Counted from the stretch's first letter, positions 8,898 through 18,290 are shown. The stretch: 64,000 nt of DNA from Kordiimonas gwangyangensis DSM 19435 = JCM 12864 (GCF_000375545.1 NZ_AQXF01000001.1:794893-858892); one strand, 5' to 3'. The notes: generated by a model not told the origin, from the letters alone. Made by a program: numbers and translations.

Positions 8898-9599
8898 ATG
8901 AGCGCTCATACCCCCTTATACCTGATCCCCGGCACCATGTGTGACGCCCGGCTGTGGGGGCGCATGCTGCCGCATATGAACAGCGCTAATGTCGCACATG
9001 CTGACTATACGGGGTCGGAGACCATGGAGGCCATGCTTGAGAAGGTGATGGACGGCGCGCCGAACGAGCCCTGCCATCTGGTTGGTTTCTCGCTTGGTGG
9101 GTATCTCGCCATGATGGCCGCAACCCACGCAGCCTCGCGTTTTAAAAGCCTGACCGTGATTGCCGCTTCGCCTTACGGCTTGTCCGATGACGAGAAGGCG
9201 CTCAGGCAGCGCAATGCCGAGATGCTCACCCGCCTCACCTACCGCGGCATGTCGAAAGCGCGGCTCAAACAGTTTGTGGCGGAAGCGCATCTGGATGATG
9301 AAGCCATCAGTGGCACCATCCTCGCGATGGAGCATGACCTTGGGCAGAATGAGCTTATCCGCCAGCTGATCGCGCCCATCGAGCGGCCGAATGTGAAAGC
9401 GGAACTGCTCGCGCTTGATATGCCGGTGCATTTCATCATGGCGAGGGCGGATGCTATGGTACCATTCAGGGCGATTGAAAAGCTGGTTTTAGGGTCAAGC
9501 GGCAAGATCACGCTCCATCCTGTCGAAGGCTCAGGCCATATGATCCCGCTCGAGGCACCCGAAGAAATGGCCGCACTTCTTAAGAATATCTGCCACTGA
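8898..9599 (+). CDS. Alpha/beta hydrolase
   Basis: This 233-aa alpha/beta-fold hydrolase starts at MSAHTPLYLIPGTMCDARLW, eight bases after qor. The upstream in-frame extension is a shadow of qor. The nucleophile elbow is HLVGFSLGGYLAMMAA (Ser in GFSLGG). The acid is likely in VHFIMARADAMVP, and the catalytic histidine is in EGSGHMIPLEAPEEM. The LIPGTMCDARLW start resembles 2-succinyl-6-hydroxy-cyclohexadiene carboxylate synthase-like and other esterase-type members. No specific substrate can be assigned. It is probably the last gene of the 7.2-9.6 kb operon. Confidence 0.85.
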   Translation: MSAHTPLYLIPGTMCDARLWGRMLPHMNSANVAHADYTGSETMEAMLEKVMDGAPNEPCHLVGFSLGGYLAMMAATHAASRFKSLTVIAASPYGLSDDEKALRQRNAEMLTRLTYRGMSKARLKQFVAEAHLDDEAISGTILAMEHDLGQNELIRQLIAPIERPNVKAELLALDMPVHFIMARADAMVPFRAIEKLVLGSSGKITLHPVEGSGHMIPLEAPEEMAALLKNICH

Positions 9600-9767
9600 T
9601 CTTGCCCTCACCCAAGCACTGCATCCCCGATCTTTATCGATCCTTTATGAATGCAGCTCACTACATGTTGTTAATCTTATATTAGATAAATCAAGATATA
9701 GATGTCATTGGCAGCCTTTGTTGATGAGCACCCGGTAATTGGACAAATTAGTCTGAGGAGCTTGGAA
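9600..9767. other. AT-rich intergenic stretch before the HNH-like gene
   Basis: About 170 bp with a strongly AT-rich centre (9658-9705, with TTAATCTTATATTAGATAAA), unlike the surrounding chromosome. It probably holds the promoter of the small downstream gene. I see no terminator or RNA gene here. Confidence 0.5.
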
Positions 9768-10088
9768 ATGTATGGTGAATTTGACGGCTATCGGTTCCGT
9801 AACGCACGTGAAGCGCTGAAGTCCGAAATCTGGAATAAGGCCAGCAAAATCGCCGGCCACGACCCCGATATCTACCGGCAGGACAGCTGCGGCCGCACGA
9901 TCCGCTATATGGATCACGGCAAAAAAAGCCAGTTCGGCTGGAATATCGACACGATCCTCCCGCTCTCACGCGGCGGTTCGGCGGACAGTTATAACCTGCA
10001 GCCCCTGCACTGGGAAAACCACCAGCTGAAACGGCAGCATTTTATCTGGTCGCCGGAATTTGGCGTGTCAGACGCACGGGTCCACTAG
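9768..10088 (+). CDS. Small HNH-endonuclease-like protein
   Basis: The start at MYGEFDGYRF (106 aa) is fixed by GAGGAG 7 nt upstream. A longer frame from 9702 has no ribosome site. The C-terminal half reads WNIDTILPLSRGGSADSY then NLQPLHWENHQLKR, the beta-beta-alpha shape of HNH nucleases. The asparagine and the final histidine are retained, but the first His of the usual D-H pair is Thr (DT). It may be a nuclease with altered metal binding or an inactive relative. It is a lone gene between the hydrolase operon and a convergent GNAT, with an AT-rich upstream, which suggests acquisition. Confidence 0.7.
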   Translation: MYGEFDGYRFRNAREALKSEIWNKASKIAGHDPDIYRQDSCGRTIRYMDHGKKSQFGWNIDTILPLSRGGSADSYNLQPLHWENHQLKRQHFIWSPEFGVSDARVH

Positions 10089-10098
10089 GCCTTAAAGA

Positions 10099-10578
10099 CT
10101 AAAGCGTTAGCCGGTAAAAGCGGGTATCAACCGCCATGCGCGGGAACCTGTCCGGCAGGTCTGACGCTTCCACGAGGTCAAAGCCGTTCTTCTCATAGAA
10201 GCGGTGTGCGGCGAGGAACTTTGCCGTTGTGCCGAGCAGAATTTCAGACAGTCCGCGTGCCTTCGCTCGGGCTGTCACATAGTCGAGAAGCGCCTGCGCT
10301 GTACCGTAAGCCCGCCCGCGATATTCAGCAGCCACAAACATTTTCCTCAGTGCCACCCGGCCTTCACCGATATCAATAAGCGCGATGGTGCCGACAACCG
10401 CATCATCCACAATCGCGAGCCAGAAACCGCCCTCGCCCTTCTGGTAAAAACCTTCAATATCAGCGAGGTCTGGCTGATCCTCATAGCTGATATCAATGCC
10501 GAATTCCTCGCGCTGGATGGGTACAATCAGGTCCCTCACTGCATCCCTGTACCGCACTTCATAGGCAATGATTTTCAT
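10099..10578 (-). CDS. GNAT family N-acetyltransferase
   Basis: This 159-aa GCN5-type acetyltransferase has the acetyl-CoA binding core at ALRKMFVAAEYRGRAYGTAQALLDYV, a Q/RxxGxG/A-type loop (here YRGRAYG). EILLGTTAKFLAAHRFYEKNGFDLV follows, the usual motif B. The substrate is unknown. The start overlaps the stop of the upstream isochorismatase-like gene by 4 bp, so the two are translationally coupled. Confidence 0.85.
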   Translation of the reverse strand: MKIIAYEVRYRDAVRDLIVPIQREEFGIDISYEDQPDLADIEGFYQKGEGGFWLAIVDDAVVGTIALIDIGEGRVALRKMFVAAEYRGRAYGTAQALLDYVTARAKARGLSEILLGTTAKFLAAHRFYEKNGFDLVEASDLPDRFPRMAVDTRFYRLTL

Positions 10579-11129
10579 ACCTCAAAGCCCGCGAGAATAT
10601 CTTCCGTTGAGGCGATGGTGGCATAATCCGCCGCGAGATGGGTGAGCGTAAGGGCATGCACATCTTCCGACGTCCAGACCTGACCGCGAGCGTCGGTAAC
10701 ACCGGTCGCAGCGGTCGCATCCGACACTACAACAACCCTGTAGCCAAGACTTGCAGCCATACGGGCCGTGGTATCGACCGAATGCTGTGTCAGCACGCCA
10801 CATATCACCAGGGTATCCACATCATGATCAAACAGATGATCATGAAGCCCAGTACCGACAAACGCGTTGTTGGTCTTTTTGCCAAACACGGTCTCATGGG
10901 CGAAGGGCTCCGCCACATCCTTGAAAGCATGGCCGGGCTGGCCGGGGCGGTATGGTGAGCCGGGTTCCTGACTGTCATGGCGAATATGAATGACCGGCGA
11001 GCCGCCATTTCGCCAATAGCTCAGGAGCTTGGAGATATTGCCTTCTGCATCAGGGTTATTGCGCGCGCCCCACTTGGGGTCGTCAATCGCTTCCTGCACG
11101 TCGATGATCAAAAGGGCTGTCTCTGCCAC
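10575..11129 (-). CDS. Isochorismatase-like cysteine hydrolase family protein
   Basis: A 184-aa member of the isochorismatase/nicotinamidase fold. The catalytic Asp is in ALLIIDVQEAI and the conserved Lys is near TVFGKKTNNAF. The nucleophile loop reads CGVLTQHSVDTTARMA, with Ser where the nucleophilic Cys of many amidohydrolases lies. The family contains members without the Cys (true isochorismatases), so the reaction is uncertain. It is coupled to the downstream GNAT, separated from rho by the rho terminator, and transcribed in the same direction as rho. Confidence 0.82.
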   Translation of the reverse strand: MAETALLIIDVQEAIDDPKWGARNNPDAEGNISKLLSYWRNGGSPVIHIRHDSQEPGSPYRPGQPGHAFKDVAEPFAHETVFGKKTNNAFVGTGLHDHLFDHDVDTLVICGVLTQHSVDTTARMAASLGYRVVVVSDATAATGVTDARGQVWTSEDVHALTLTHLAADYATIASTEDILAGFEV

Positions 11130-11142
11130 CGTGAAAATCCTT

Positions 11143-11180
11143 CAAATAAAAAAAGGGCCTGCAAAACTGCAAGCCCTTTA
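11143..11180 (-). terminator. Intrinsic terminator downstream of rho
   Basis: The stem is AAAGGGC (11152-11158) with GCCCTTT (11173-11179) around a TGCAAAACTGCA inner hairpin. On the minus strand the stem is followed by a T-rich run (11142-11151). It separates rho from the isochorismatase/GNAT pair. Confidence 0.85.
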
Positions 11181-11213
11181 CCCTAACGGGTTTGATCTCA
11201 AATCCCAGCGAAA

Positions 11214-12470
11214 TTAATTGTTCATGCTGGTGAAGAAATCCTCGTTGTTTTTGCTTTCCTTGAGCTTGCCAAGGAGGAATTCCATCGCATCGACAGTGCC
11301 CATCGGTGTGAGGATACGGCGAAGTACCCACATTTTCGACAAGGTGCCCTGGTCGACGAGCAGTTCCTCTTTCCGCGTACCGGACTTGAGGATGTCGATC
11401 GCCGGGAATACACGCTTGTCGGCCACCTTGCGGTCGAGCACGATCTCGGAGTTACCCGTACCTTTGAATTCCTCGAAGATCACTTCGTCCATGCGGCTGC
11501 CGGTCTCGATAAGCGCGGTCGCGATGATCGAAAGCGAACCACCTTCCTCGATATTCCGGGCGGCACCGAAGAAACGTTTCGGGCGCTGCAGCGCGTTGGC
11601 GTCCACACCACCGGTGAGGACTTTGCCCGATGACGGCACAACGGTGTTATAGGCGCGCGCGAGACGGGTGATACTGTCAAGCAGGATCACAACGTCCTTA
11701 CCGTGCTCCACCAGCCGTTTGGCTTTCTCGATCACCATTTCAGCAACCTGGACGTGGCGCGATGCGGGCTCGTCGAAGGTGGAGGATACCACCTCGCCCT
11801 GCACACTGCGCTGCATGTCCGTCACCTCTTCCGGGCGTTCGTCGATCAACAGAACGATCACGTAACACTCAGGGTGGTTGGCGGTGATGGATTTCGCGAT
11901 GTTCTGCAAGAGAACAGTTTTACCGGTCCGTGGCGGCGCGACGATGAGCGCACGCTGGCCTTTGCCGATCGGGGCGACAAGGTCGATCACCCGTGGTGAC
12001 TTGTCCTTGACCGTTGGATCATCGGGGTCGAGCTTCAGTTTCTCGTCCGGGTAAAGCGGCGTCAGGTTGTCGAAGTGAACCTTGTGTTTGGTCTTCTCAG
12101 GCTCATCGAAGTTGATGGAGGAGACCTTCAGAAGCGCAAAATACCGCTCGCCATCCTTCGGCGCGCGGATCTGGCCTTCAACCGTGTCACCGGTCCGGAG
12201 CGCAAAACGGCGGATTTGGCTCGGGCTCACATAAATATCATCAGGGCCCGGCAGATAGTTCGCCTCGGGGCTGCGCAGGAAACCAAATCCGTCAGAGAGG
12301 ATTTCGATCACGCCGCCACCAGAGATTTCGATATCGTCCTCGGCCAGTTGTTTAAGGATCGCAAACATCATGTCTTGTTTGCGCATGCTACTCGCGTTTT
12401 CGACGCCCGCGTCCTCTGCCAGTGCAAGCAAATCAGCCGGTGTCTTGTTCTTGAGATCCTGTAAGTGCAT
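11214..12470 (-). CDS. rho: Transcription termination factor Rho
   Basis: This is the hexameric RNA helicase that terminates untranslated transcripts. The start at [20 protein letters not shown] gives 418 aa, as in E. coli (419). The in-frame extension to 12581 has no family similarity. Motifs in order: N-terminal RNA-binding domain with [27 protein letters not shown], Walker [13 protein letters not shown], Walker [16 protein letters not shown], and the Q/R-loop region. Rho lies downstream of hemE-hemJ on the same strand, near oriC, as in many alphaproteobacteria. Confidence 0.97.
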   Translation of the reverse strand: MHLQDLKNKTPADLLALAEDAGVENASSMRKQDMMFAILKQLAEDDIEISGGGVIEILSDGFGFLRSPEANYLPGPDDIYVSPSQIRRFALRTGDTVEGQIRAPKDGERYFALLKVSSINFDEPEKTKHKVHFDNLTPLYPDEKLKLDPDDPTVKDKSPRVIDLVAPIGKGQRALIVAPPRTGKTVLLQNIAKSITANHPECYVIVLLIDERPEEVTDMQRSVQGEVVSSTFDEPASRHVQVAEMVIEKAKRLVEHGKDVVILLDSITRLARAYNTVVPSSGKVLTGGVDANALQRPKRFFGAARNIEEGGSLSIIATALIETGSRMDEVIFEEFKGTGNSEIVLDRKVADKRVFPAIDILKSGTRKEELLVDQGTLSKMWVLRRILTPMGTVDAMEFLLGKLKESKNNEDFFTSMNN

Positions 12471-12697
12471 GGGATCGTCCAATTTGTTGTTATTCAAGGA
12501 GGTTTTCCAGATTATTGGGGCTTTTTCGCCCAAGTCTTTCGGAAATTGATCAGCCGGTATACTCGATGCAAAATCCGGCATTTTTTGGGAATTTGTGCAG
12601 ACACGCGCCAGAGATAGCGCGCCTCGATATTTTCAGGCTATCACGATGGCTTAAGCTGTCAAGCCATTTGGTCCCGATGCGGGATGATTGGAAACAA
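12471..12697. other. rho leader / hemJ-rho intergenic region
   Basis: 227 bp without a gene. It should hold the rho promoter and 5' leader. Small stem candidates are visible (GATTG/CAATC near 12689 and GGGC/GCCC near 12516-12530), but none has a T-run, so I call no terminator. Rho autoregulates through its leader in several bacteria. The sequence alone does not show that here. Confidence 0.4.
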
Positions 12698-13141
12698 TCA
12701 GAAAGCTTTTGGTACCACCAGAAGAACAATCGCAAAAATAAACAGCGCTGGCACCTCGTTGATACGGCGGTAATAACGCTCATCCTTTGGCCGTTCACCG
12801 CGTTCAAAAGCCTTGCGGTGCTTGGATAACATGCCGTGGAAACCGGACAGCAGGAACACCAGCAAAAGTTTGGCATGGAGCCAGCCACCGGCCGAAAAAC
12901 CAATATTAAAAACAAGCATGATGCCAAGAATCCAGGTGATCGTCATCGCCGGGTTGATGATGATGCGCATCAGGCGGCGTTCACGCTCGATCCATTTCTG
13001 GTCCTCTTCCGACCCTACCTCGCACTGGCAGTGGTAGGCCAGGTAACGCGGCAGCATGAACATGCCCGCCATCCAGAAGATGACAAAGACGATATGCAGC
13101 GCCTTGGTCCAGAGATAAAACTCGCCCAGATAGCCTTCCAT
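12698..13141 (-). CDS. hemJ: Protoporphyrinogen IX oxidase HemJ
   Basis: A 147-aa integral membrane protein of the HemJ (UPF0093) family, which oxidises protoporphyrinogen IX in most alphaproteobacteria. Four hydrophobic helices are seen (about residues 8-34, 60-84, 88-104 and 128-145). The conserved His in WTKALHIVFVIFWMAGMFMLPRYLAYH and the HAKLLLVFLLSGFHGMLSKHRKAF segment are family marks. Its position 31 bp after hemE supports the assignment over the related CopD family. It is probably co-transcribed with hemE. Confidence 0.92.
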   Translation of the reverse strand: MEGYLGEFYLWTKALHIVFVIFWMAGMFMLPRYLAYHCQCEVGSEEDQKWIERERRLMRIIINPAMTITWILGIMLVFNIGFSAGGWLHAKLLLVFLLSGFHGMLSKHRKAFERGERPKDERYYRRINEVPALFIFAIVLLVVPKAF

Positions 13142-13172
13142 TGACCCTTCCCCTTATGTGGTAACTGAAGTT

Positions 13173-14204
13173 CTACCGGCGGAAATTCTTAATGGTTTCC
13201 GAGAGAAGCGCAACATTCTCTGGTGGTGTCTGCGGCACAAAACCGTGACCAAGGTTGAAAATATGCGCGCCGCCCTTGAGCTTATCCAAGATACGGTTGG
13301 CTTCATCCACCATGGGCTGGCCACCGGCGACCACCAGATGCGGGTCCATATTGCCCTGCACACACACCTGGCTTTGCACATGCTCCGCCGCCCACGAGAG
13401 TGGCACACCGGTATCAAGCGACACAGCGTTCACGCCGGTGCGCGCAACAAATTCCGGCAGCATGGCGCCAGCAAGCCGCGGGAAACCAATGATCGGTGTC
13501 TCGGCGTGTTTCGCCCGCACCTTGTCCACAATCGCGCGGGTCGGCTCAATCACCCATTTCTCGAACATGGGTTCCGGGATCGCGGCGGACCAGCTGTCAA
13601 AAATCTGCACAGCATCTGCACCGGCATCGATCTGCGCGATCAGATATTCCGCCGTTGCGTCCACCAGAAGGTCGAGGATCTTGCCAAACAGCTCCGGGTC
13701 GCCATAGCCCATCTGGCGGGCGGCTGCGTGGTCTTTAGATCCCGCGCCTTCAATCATATAGGTGGCAACCGTCCAGGGCGCGCCTGCAAAACCAAGCAAG
13801 GTCACATCTGAAGGCAATTCGACCTTCAAGCGGCGCAAGGTTTCATACACGTTGCCCACTTTTTCGTGGAAAGCACCCAGCGACAGGCGATCATAGGATG
13901 CTTTGTCTGTCACCGGGTTGAGGCGTGGGCCAACGCCTGCTTCGAACCACACGTCCTGGCCAAGTCCGTCCGGCACAACAAGGATATCGGCAAACAGGAT
14001 GGCACCGTCCATCCCAAACCGGCGGATCGGTTGCAGGGTCACTTCCGTGGCCTTGTCCGGGCTGTAACAGAAATCCATGAAGGATGGTGCTGTTGCCCTC
14101 ACTTCACGGTATTCCGGCAAATAACGCCCTGCCTGACGCATGAACCAGAAGGGGACACGGTCAGAGGGGTTTCCCTTGAGAGTCTCGAGAAGAATTTTTG
14201 CCAT
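13173..14204 (-). CDS. hemE: Uroporphyrinogen decarboxylase HemE
   Basis: It decarboxylates uroporphyrinogen III to coproporphyrinogen III in haem synthesis. It is 343 aa, standard length. The signature RVPFWFMRQAGRYLPEYR is at the N-terminus, followed by ILFADILVVPDGLGQDV, GFAGAPWTVATYMIEG, QIFDSWSAAIPE, and the C-terminal HIFNLGHGFVPQTPPENVALL. It is transcribed away from the putative origin, the arrangement known for hemE next to oriC in Caulobacter. Confidence 0.97.
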   Translation of the reverse strand: MAKILLETLKGNPSDRVPFWFMRQAGRYLPEYREVRATAPSFMDFCYSPDKATEVTLQPIRRFGMDGAILFADILVVPDGLGQDVWFEAGVGPRLNPVTDKASYDRLSLGAFHEKVGNVYETLRRLKVELPSDVTLLGFAGAPWTVATYMIEGAGSKDHAAARQMGYGDPELFGKILDLLVDATAEYLIAQIDAGADAVQIFDSWSAAIPEPMFEKWVIEPTRAIVDKVRAKHAETPIIGFPRLAGAMLPEFVARTGVNAVSLDTGVPLSWAAEHVQSQVCVQGNMDPHLVVAGGQPMVDEANRILDKLKGGAHIFNLGHGFVPQTPPENVALLSETIKNFRR

Positions 14205-14600
14205 GAAAGCTTCCTGTTATTGATACTCGGTCGGCCTGCGAGGCTCAGACAACATACTAATAAATATATGTATATATATTTTGTAGTTGTAGTGAATGCC
14301 TGTGAATCCTGTGGAAAACGATTTATCCACAATCTTGTACACAAACAAGCCACCTGCGGCACTGCATCGCGTAGCCTGTGTATAAACCATGGGAATATTT
14401 ACACAAATGGCGAATTTGTGACCCTACATAGCCTGTGGATTATGGGGAAAACATCAAAATCTGGTGTTTTTTGGCATCGCTTTTCCCTGTAAGCCCGCGT
14501 CTGTGCACAAGCCTGACAGTTTGTCGAACAAACACTTCACAAATTGGGGGTAAAGGCCTTAGGCTCGTTTTCAACCGGTCCATCAACAAGTTATCCACAG
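14205..14600. other. oriC: Probable chromosomal replication origin (oriC)
   Basis: This non-coding stretch lies between divergent hemE and the PPSR gene. It has two perfect DnaA boxes TTATCCACA (14323-14331 and 14591-14599). One-mismatch boxes on the other strand are TGTGGATTA (14434-14442) and TGTGTATAA (14377-14385). A weaker TGTGGAAAA sits at 14310-14318. An AT-only-rich block at 14251-14292 (TAATAAATATATGTATATAT) is a good unwinding element. oriC next to hemE, and within about 12 kb of parAB/parS, matches alphaproteobacterial origins. I did not see a clear CtrA site. Confidence 0.85.
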
Positions 14601-14642
14601 GCTATTCCCATGAGTCTTCCACCCGTGCCAAACGAGGAAAAC

Positions 14643-15524
14643 ATGCCCGATCCTGTCTCGCCCGCAGGCGCCATTTCGAGCCGCGATGATGAATTTCACC
14701 TGCATCTGGTCTCGGATTCCACAGGTGAAACCCTGGAGGCCATCGTGCAGGCTGCGCTCGTGCAGTTTGAAGGGGTGAATGTTAAAAAACATTATTGGCC
14801 GCTTGTGCGCTCCGCCATGCAGATGAGCCGCCTGATGGAAGATATCCGCGAACAGCCGGGTCTCATCATGTATACGCTGGTGAATGTGCCGATCCGCGAA
14901 GCGCTTGAGCGGGAGGCCATGGAAGCCAGCTTGCCGGTGCTCTCGATCCTTGATCCGGTGATCAATCTGCTCGGGTCCTACTTCGGTGTGCAGGCCTCCC
15001 ACAAACCGGGTCGTCAGCATAAATTGGATGCCCACTATTTTGAACGCATCGACGCGCTTCAATTCACCATGGCGCATGATGACGGCCAGCTTGTGCAGGA
15101 CATGCCGCAGGCGGATATCATTCTTGTCGGTGTGTCGCGTTCATCCAAAACACCGACGAGTATTTATCTCGCCAACAAGGGGTACAAGACCATCAACGTG
15201 CCTTTTGTACCTGGTTGCCCGATGCCGCGGGAACTGGATGAAATCCGCGGTAAATTTGTCATCGGCCTTACCACAAGCGCCGAACGACTGGTGGCCATTC
15301 GTACCAATCGGCTGCGGTCGATCAATCAGGATGAGGAAGGTGACTATACCGACATCTCCCACATTCAGGAGGAGATCAAGGAATGCCGCAAATATTGCAC
15401 CCAGCGTGGCTGGCCCACGATTGATGTGACCCGCCGGTCGATTGAGGAAACTGCCGCCGCCATCATCAGCCGCTATACAGCGTGGCTCGACCGACCGACC
15501 GAAGGTGCGCCGACGCATGACTGA
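14643..15524 (+). CDS. ppsR: Pyruvate,water dikinase regulatory protein (PPSR, DUF299)
   Basis: A bifunctional kinase/phosphorylase that switches pyruvate phosphate dikinase or PEP synthetase by ADP-dependent threonine phosphorylation. I place the start at 14643 (293 aa), where GAGGA lies 5 nt upstream. An ATG at 14610 sits against the last DnaA box. Family motifs: FHLHLVSDSTGETLEAI, YFERIDALQFTMAHDDGQ, the P-loop-like VGVSRSSKTPTSIYLANKG, and QRGWPTIDVTRRSIEE. It is the first gene to the right of oriC and overlaps maf by 8 bp. Confidence 0.93.
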   Translation: MPDPVSPAGAISSRDDEFHLHLVSDSTGETLEAIVQAALVQFEGVNVKKHYWPLVRSAMQMSRLMEDIREQPGLIMYTLVNVPIREALEREAMEASLPVLSILDPVINLLGSYFGVQASHKPGRQHKLDAHYFERIDALQFTMAHDDGQLVQDMPQADIILVGVSRSSKTPTSIYLANKGYKTINVPFVPGCPMPRELDEIRGKFVIGLTTSAERLVAIRTNRLRSINQDEEGDYTDISHIQEEIKECRKYCTQRGWPTIDVTRRSIEETAAAIISRYTAWLDRPTEGAPTHD

Positions 15525-16113
15525 GCTCATACTGGCGTCAGGCAGTAAAACCCGCGCCGATATGCTGACGTCTGCCGGGGTGCCGTTCAGTGCGGTCAGA
15601 CCGGCCGTGGATGAAGATGCGATCAAACAAGCCTTGCTTGCCGACGGTGCGCCCGCGCGCGATATTGCCGATGCGCTGGCGGACGTGAAAGCGCGGAATG
15701 TCTCTTATGCCCACATGGGCAAGCTGGTGCTGGGGTCCGATCAGGTCATCTGGAAGGACGGCGATCTTTATTCCAAAGCCACAAACCGTGAGGATGCGAT
15801 TGCCACACTTAAGGGTCTTTCAGGCGGCACGCATGAACTGATTTCAGCTGCGGTCATATATGAAGACGGCCAGCCCATCTGGCGTGCGGCGCAAAGTGTG
15901 AAACTGAGCATGCGGCCGCTCTCGGACGATTATATAAGCTGGTACCTGGACCAGATTGGCGAAGCGGCTTATTCATCGGCTGGCGCATACCAGCTTGAAG
16001 GGCTTGGTGCGCAGCTGTTCACCCGTGTGGACGGCGACTATTTCACCGTGCTTGGCTTGCCGCTGTTGCCGGTGCTCGACTTTCTCCGTCGCCGGGAGGT
16101 ATTGCCGTTATGA
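15517..16113 (+). CDS. maf: Maf family nucleotide pyrophosphatase
   Basis: A 198-aa Maf protein, a house-cleaning NTP pyrophosphatase for non-canonical or pyrimidine nucleotides. The start MTELILASGSKTRADMLTSAG overlaps the PPSR stop. LGSDQVIWKDG carries the catalytic aspartate, YSKATNREDAIATLKGLSGGTHEL the substrate loop, and GAYQLEGLGAQLF a C-terminal family motif. Its place between PPSR and aroE is conserved in alphaproteobacteria. The stop overlaps the aroE start by 4 bp. Confidence 0.92.
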   Translation: MTELILASGSKTRADMLTSAGVPFSAVRPAVDEDAIKQALLADGAPARDIADALADVKARNVSYAHMGKLVLGSDQVIWKDGDLYSKATNREDAIATLKGLSGGTHELISAAVIYEDGQPIWRAAQSVKLSMRPLSDDYISWYLDQIGEAAYSSAGAYQLEGLGAQLFTRVDGDYFTVLGLPLLPVLDFLRRREVLPL

Positions 16114-16952
16114 GTGAACGAGATTTCAAAAAAGCCGCCGTTATTGGCTGGCCGCTGACCCACACCCTGTCGCCGGTTATCCACAATCACTGGATGGCGA
16201 AATACGGCATCAGCGGCTGTTATGAAAAACGCCCGGTCGCACCAGACAGCATTGGCGACGCGCTTGCAGCCATGAAAGCTGAGGGCCTTGTGGGCTTCAA
16301 CATCACGGTGCCGCATAAGGAAGCCATTATCCCGCATCTGGATAAACTGGCTCCGCTCGCACGCCTCATGGGGGCGGTGAATACGGTCAAAATCGAGCCG
16401 GACGGCAAAACAACCGGTTTCAACACCGACGGCATTGGCCTGATGGCAAACCTGCAGCAAAACCTGCCGTCCTGGCCGAAGGATCGGCCCGCCATGGTGA
16501 TTGGCGCCGGTGGTGCAGCCCGTGCGGCGGCGCTTGGACTGTTGAACGAAAACCTGCCCTTTGTAGTCATTACCAACCGCACGCGCGAAAAGGCGGAAGT
16601 TATCGCCAAGGAAATCGGCCGTGGCCGTATGGTGGTGGTCGACTGGAAAGAGCGCAATGATGTGGCGCTGACCGCAGGGCTGATCGTCAACACCACGGTG
16701 CTGGGCATGCACGGCAATGATCCGCTTGAGCTCGATATATCCAAATGCGCGAAGGATACGGTTGTGTACGATATCGTCTACCAGCCGCTTGTGACCCCGC
16801 TGCTCAAGGACGCTGAAGCCCATGGCCTTCGTACCGTAACCGGCCTTGGTATGCTGGTCTACCAGGCCGCCGCGGCCTTCAAAGTGTGGTTTGATATCAT
16901 GCCCGAGTATGACGACGAGCTGCGCGAACGGCTGGAGGCGGTGTTCAGATGA
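16110..16952 (+). CDS. aroE: Shikimate dehydrogenase
   Basis: The NADPH-dependent enzyme that reduces 3-dehydroshikimate, fourth step of chorismate synthesis. It is 280 aa. Shikimate-binding segments are [14 protein letters not shown] and [12 protein letters not shown] (catalytic Lys), with FNTDGIGLM. The NADP fold is [16 protein letters not shown], with NRTREKAE giving phosphate contact. [14 protein letters not shown] and [13 protein letters not shown] end it. It overlaps maf and coaE by 4 bp on each side. Confidence 0.96.
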   Translation: MSERDFKKAAVIGWPLTHTLSPVIHNHWMAKYGISGCYEKRPVAPDSIGDALAAMKAEGLVGFNITVPHKEAIIPHLDKLAPLARLMGAVNTVKIEPDGKTTGFNTDGIGLMANLQQNLPSWPKDRPAMVIGAGGAARAAALGLLNENLPFVVITNRTREKAEVIAKEIGRGRMVVVDWKERNDVALTAGLIVNTTVLGMHGNDPLELDISKCAKDTVVYDIVYQPLVTPLLKDAEAHGLRTVTGLGMLVYQAAAAFKVWFDIMPEYDDELRERLEAVFR

Positions 16953-17542
16953 AAATCATCGGGCTTACGGGTTCCATCGGTATGGGCAAGTCGGAAACGG
17001 CCAAGATGTTCGCGCGTCTTGGTGTGCCGGTTTTTGATGCGGATGCTGAGGTACACAAGCTGCAGGTCAAGGACGGCCCGGCGATCCCTGCCATTGACGC
17101 GGCCTTCCCCGGGGTGGTTGAGAGTGGTGTGCTCAACCGCACAAAACTGGGTGAACTGGTGTTCGCGGACCCTTTGGCCAAAAAGCGGCTTGAGGCTATC
17201 ATGCACCCCATGGTCACCGATGCCCGCATTGCGTTTTTTGACGCGGCTGAGAAAGCGGGTGCCAAATTTGTCGTGCTCGATGTGCCGCTTCTGTTTGAAA
17301 CCGGCGGCAACAAAGCCTGCGACAAGGTTGTTGTGGTCTCGGCTCCCTCAGGTGTGCAGCGCGAACGGGTGCTGGCGCGCCCCGGCATGACAGTGGAAAA
17401 GTTTGAAAACATCCTTGCGCGGCAAGTGCCGGACAGTGACAAACGCGCAGGCGCGGACTATATCATCGAGACGGACAAAGGCCTTGAGCATGCCTTCGCG
17501 CAGGTCGAAAAAATCGTGAAAGAACTGGAGCAGGACCAATGA
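16949..17542 (+). CDS. coaE: Dephospho-CoA kinase
   Basis: It phosphorylates dephospho-CoA in the last step of coenzyme A synthesis. It is 197 aa, with P-loop [30 protein letters not shown] at the start, FLD-type lid region [12 protein letters not shown] and the C-terminal [25 protein letters not shown]. It is embedded between aroE and dnaQ with 4-bp ATGA overlaps, so it is translationally coupled. Confidence 0.95.
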   Translation: MKIIGLTGSIGMGKSETAKMFARLGVPVFDADAEVHKLQVKDGPAIPAIDAAFPGVVESGVLNRTKLGELVFADPLAKKRLEAIMHPMVTDARIAFFDAAEKAGAKFVVLDVPLLFETGGNKACDKVVVVSAPSGVQRERVLARPGMTVEKFENILARQVPDSDKRAGADYIIETDKGLEHAFAQVEKIVKELEQDQ

Positions 17543-18213
17543 GCGTACGGGAGCTGATTTTCGATACCGAGACCACGGGTTTCGACCCGATGAGCGGTGA
17601 CCGGTTAATCGAAATCGGCCTTGTGGAAATGGTTGATAAGGTCCTGACCGGCAAACACTATCACCAATATGTGAACCCGGAGCGCGACGTGCCGGAATCT
17701 GCTGTACGTGTACACGGTATCACTACGGATTTCCTGCGTGACAAGCCGGTTTTCGCCGATGTGGCGGACGAGTTTCTCGAGTTTGTTGGCACTGACAGTG
17801 TACTCGTGGCGCACAATGCCGAGTTCGATATGCGCTTTATCAACTGGGAGCTGGAGAATGCGGTCAAACCCATCATCCATGTGAAGCGCTTTGTTGATAC
17901 TCTTGCCATCGCACGCAATAAATTCCCGGGTGCTGCCAACTCGCTCGACGCGCTCTGTAAACGCTTCGGGGTCTCGAACGGTCACCGGACACTCCACGGC
18001 GCGCTCCTTGACGCTGAAATCCTCGCCGATGTTTATATCGAGCTTCTGGGCGGCAGGCAGGCGGGGCTTGACCTCGCGGTCGATAGCGGCACTGGCCATA
18101 TCGTGCGCGAGAAGAAAAAGCGCGAACCCCGCAGTTTCACCGTGAGCGAGGCCGAACTTGAAGCCCATAAGGCGTTCGTCGGCAAGCTCGGCGATGCCAT
18201 CTGGAATGCATGA
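17539..18213 (+). CDS. dnaQ: DNA polymerase III epsilon subunit (proofreading exonuclease)
   Basis: The 3'-5' proofreading exonuclease of the replicative polymerase. It is 224 aa. DEDDh motifs are visible: [13 protein letters not shown] (Exo I, D and E), [17 protein letters not shown] (Exo II) and [20 protein letters not shown] (Exo III, His and Asp). The C-terminal tail after residue 175 would bind the alpha subunit. It is the last gene of the overlapping ppsR-maf-aroE-coaE-dnaQ operon that reads away from oriC. Confidence 0.95.
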   Translation: MSVRELIFDTETTGFDPMSGDRLIEIGLVEMVDKVLTGKHYHQYVNPERDVPESAVRVHGITTDFLRDKPVFADVADEFLEFVGTDSVLVAHNAEFDMRFINWELENAVKPIIHVKRFVDTLAIARNKFPGAANSLDALCKRFGVSNGHRTLHGALLDAEILADVYIELLGGRQAGLDLAVDSGTGHIVREKKKREPRSFTVSEAELEAHKAFVGKLGDAIWNA

Positions 18214-18290
18214 CGGCGCGTTGACCGCGTCGCATTCAGCCTTACATAAACCCCACCAACACATCACTTAAGTCAGGAGAGGGACTGCAG

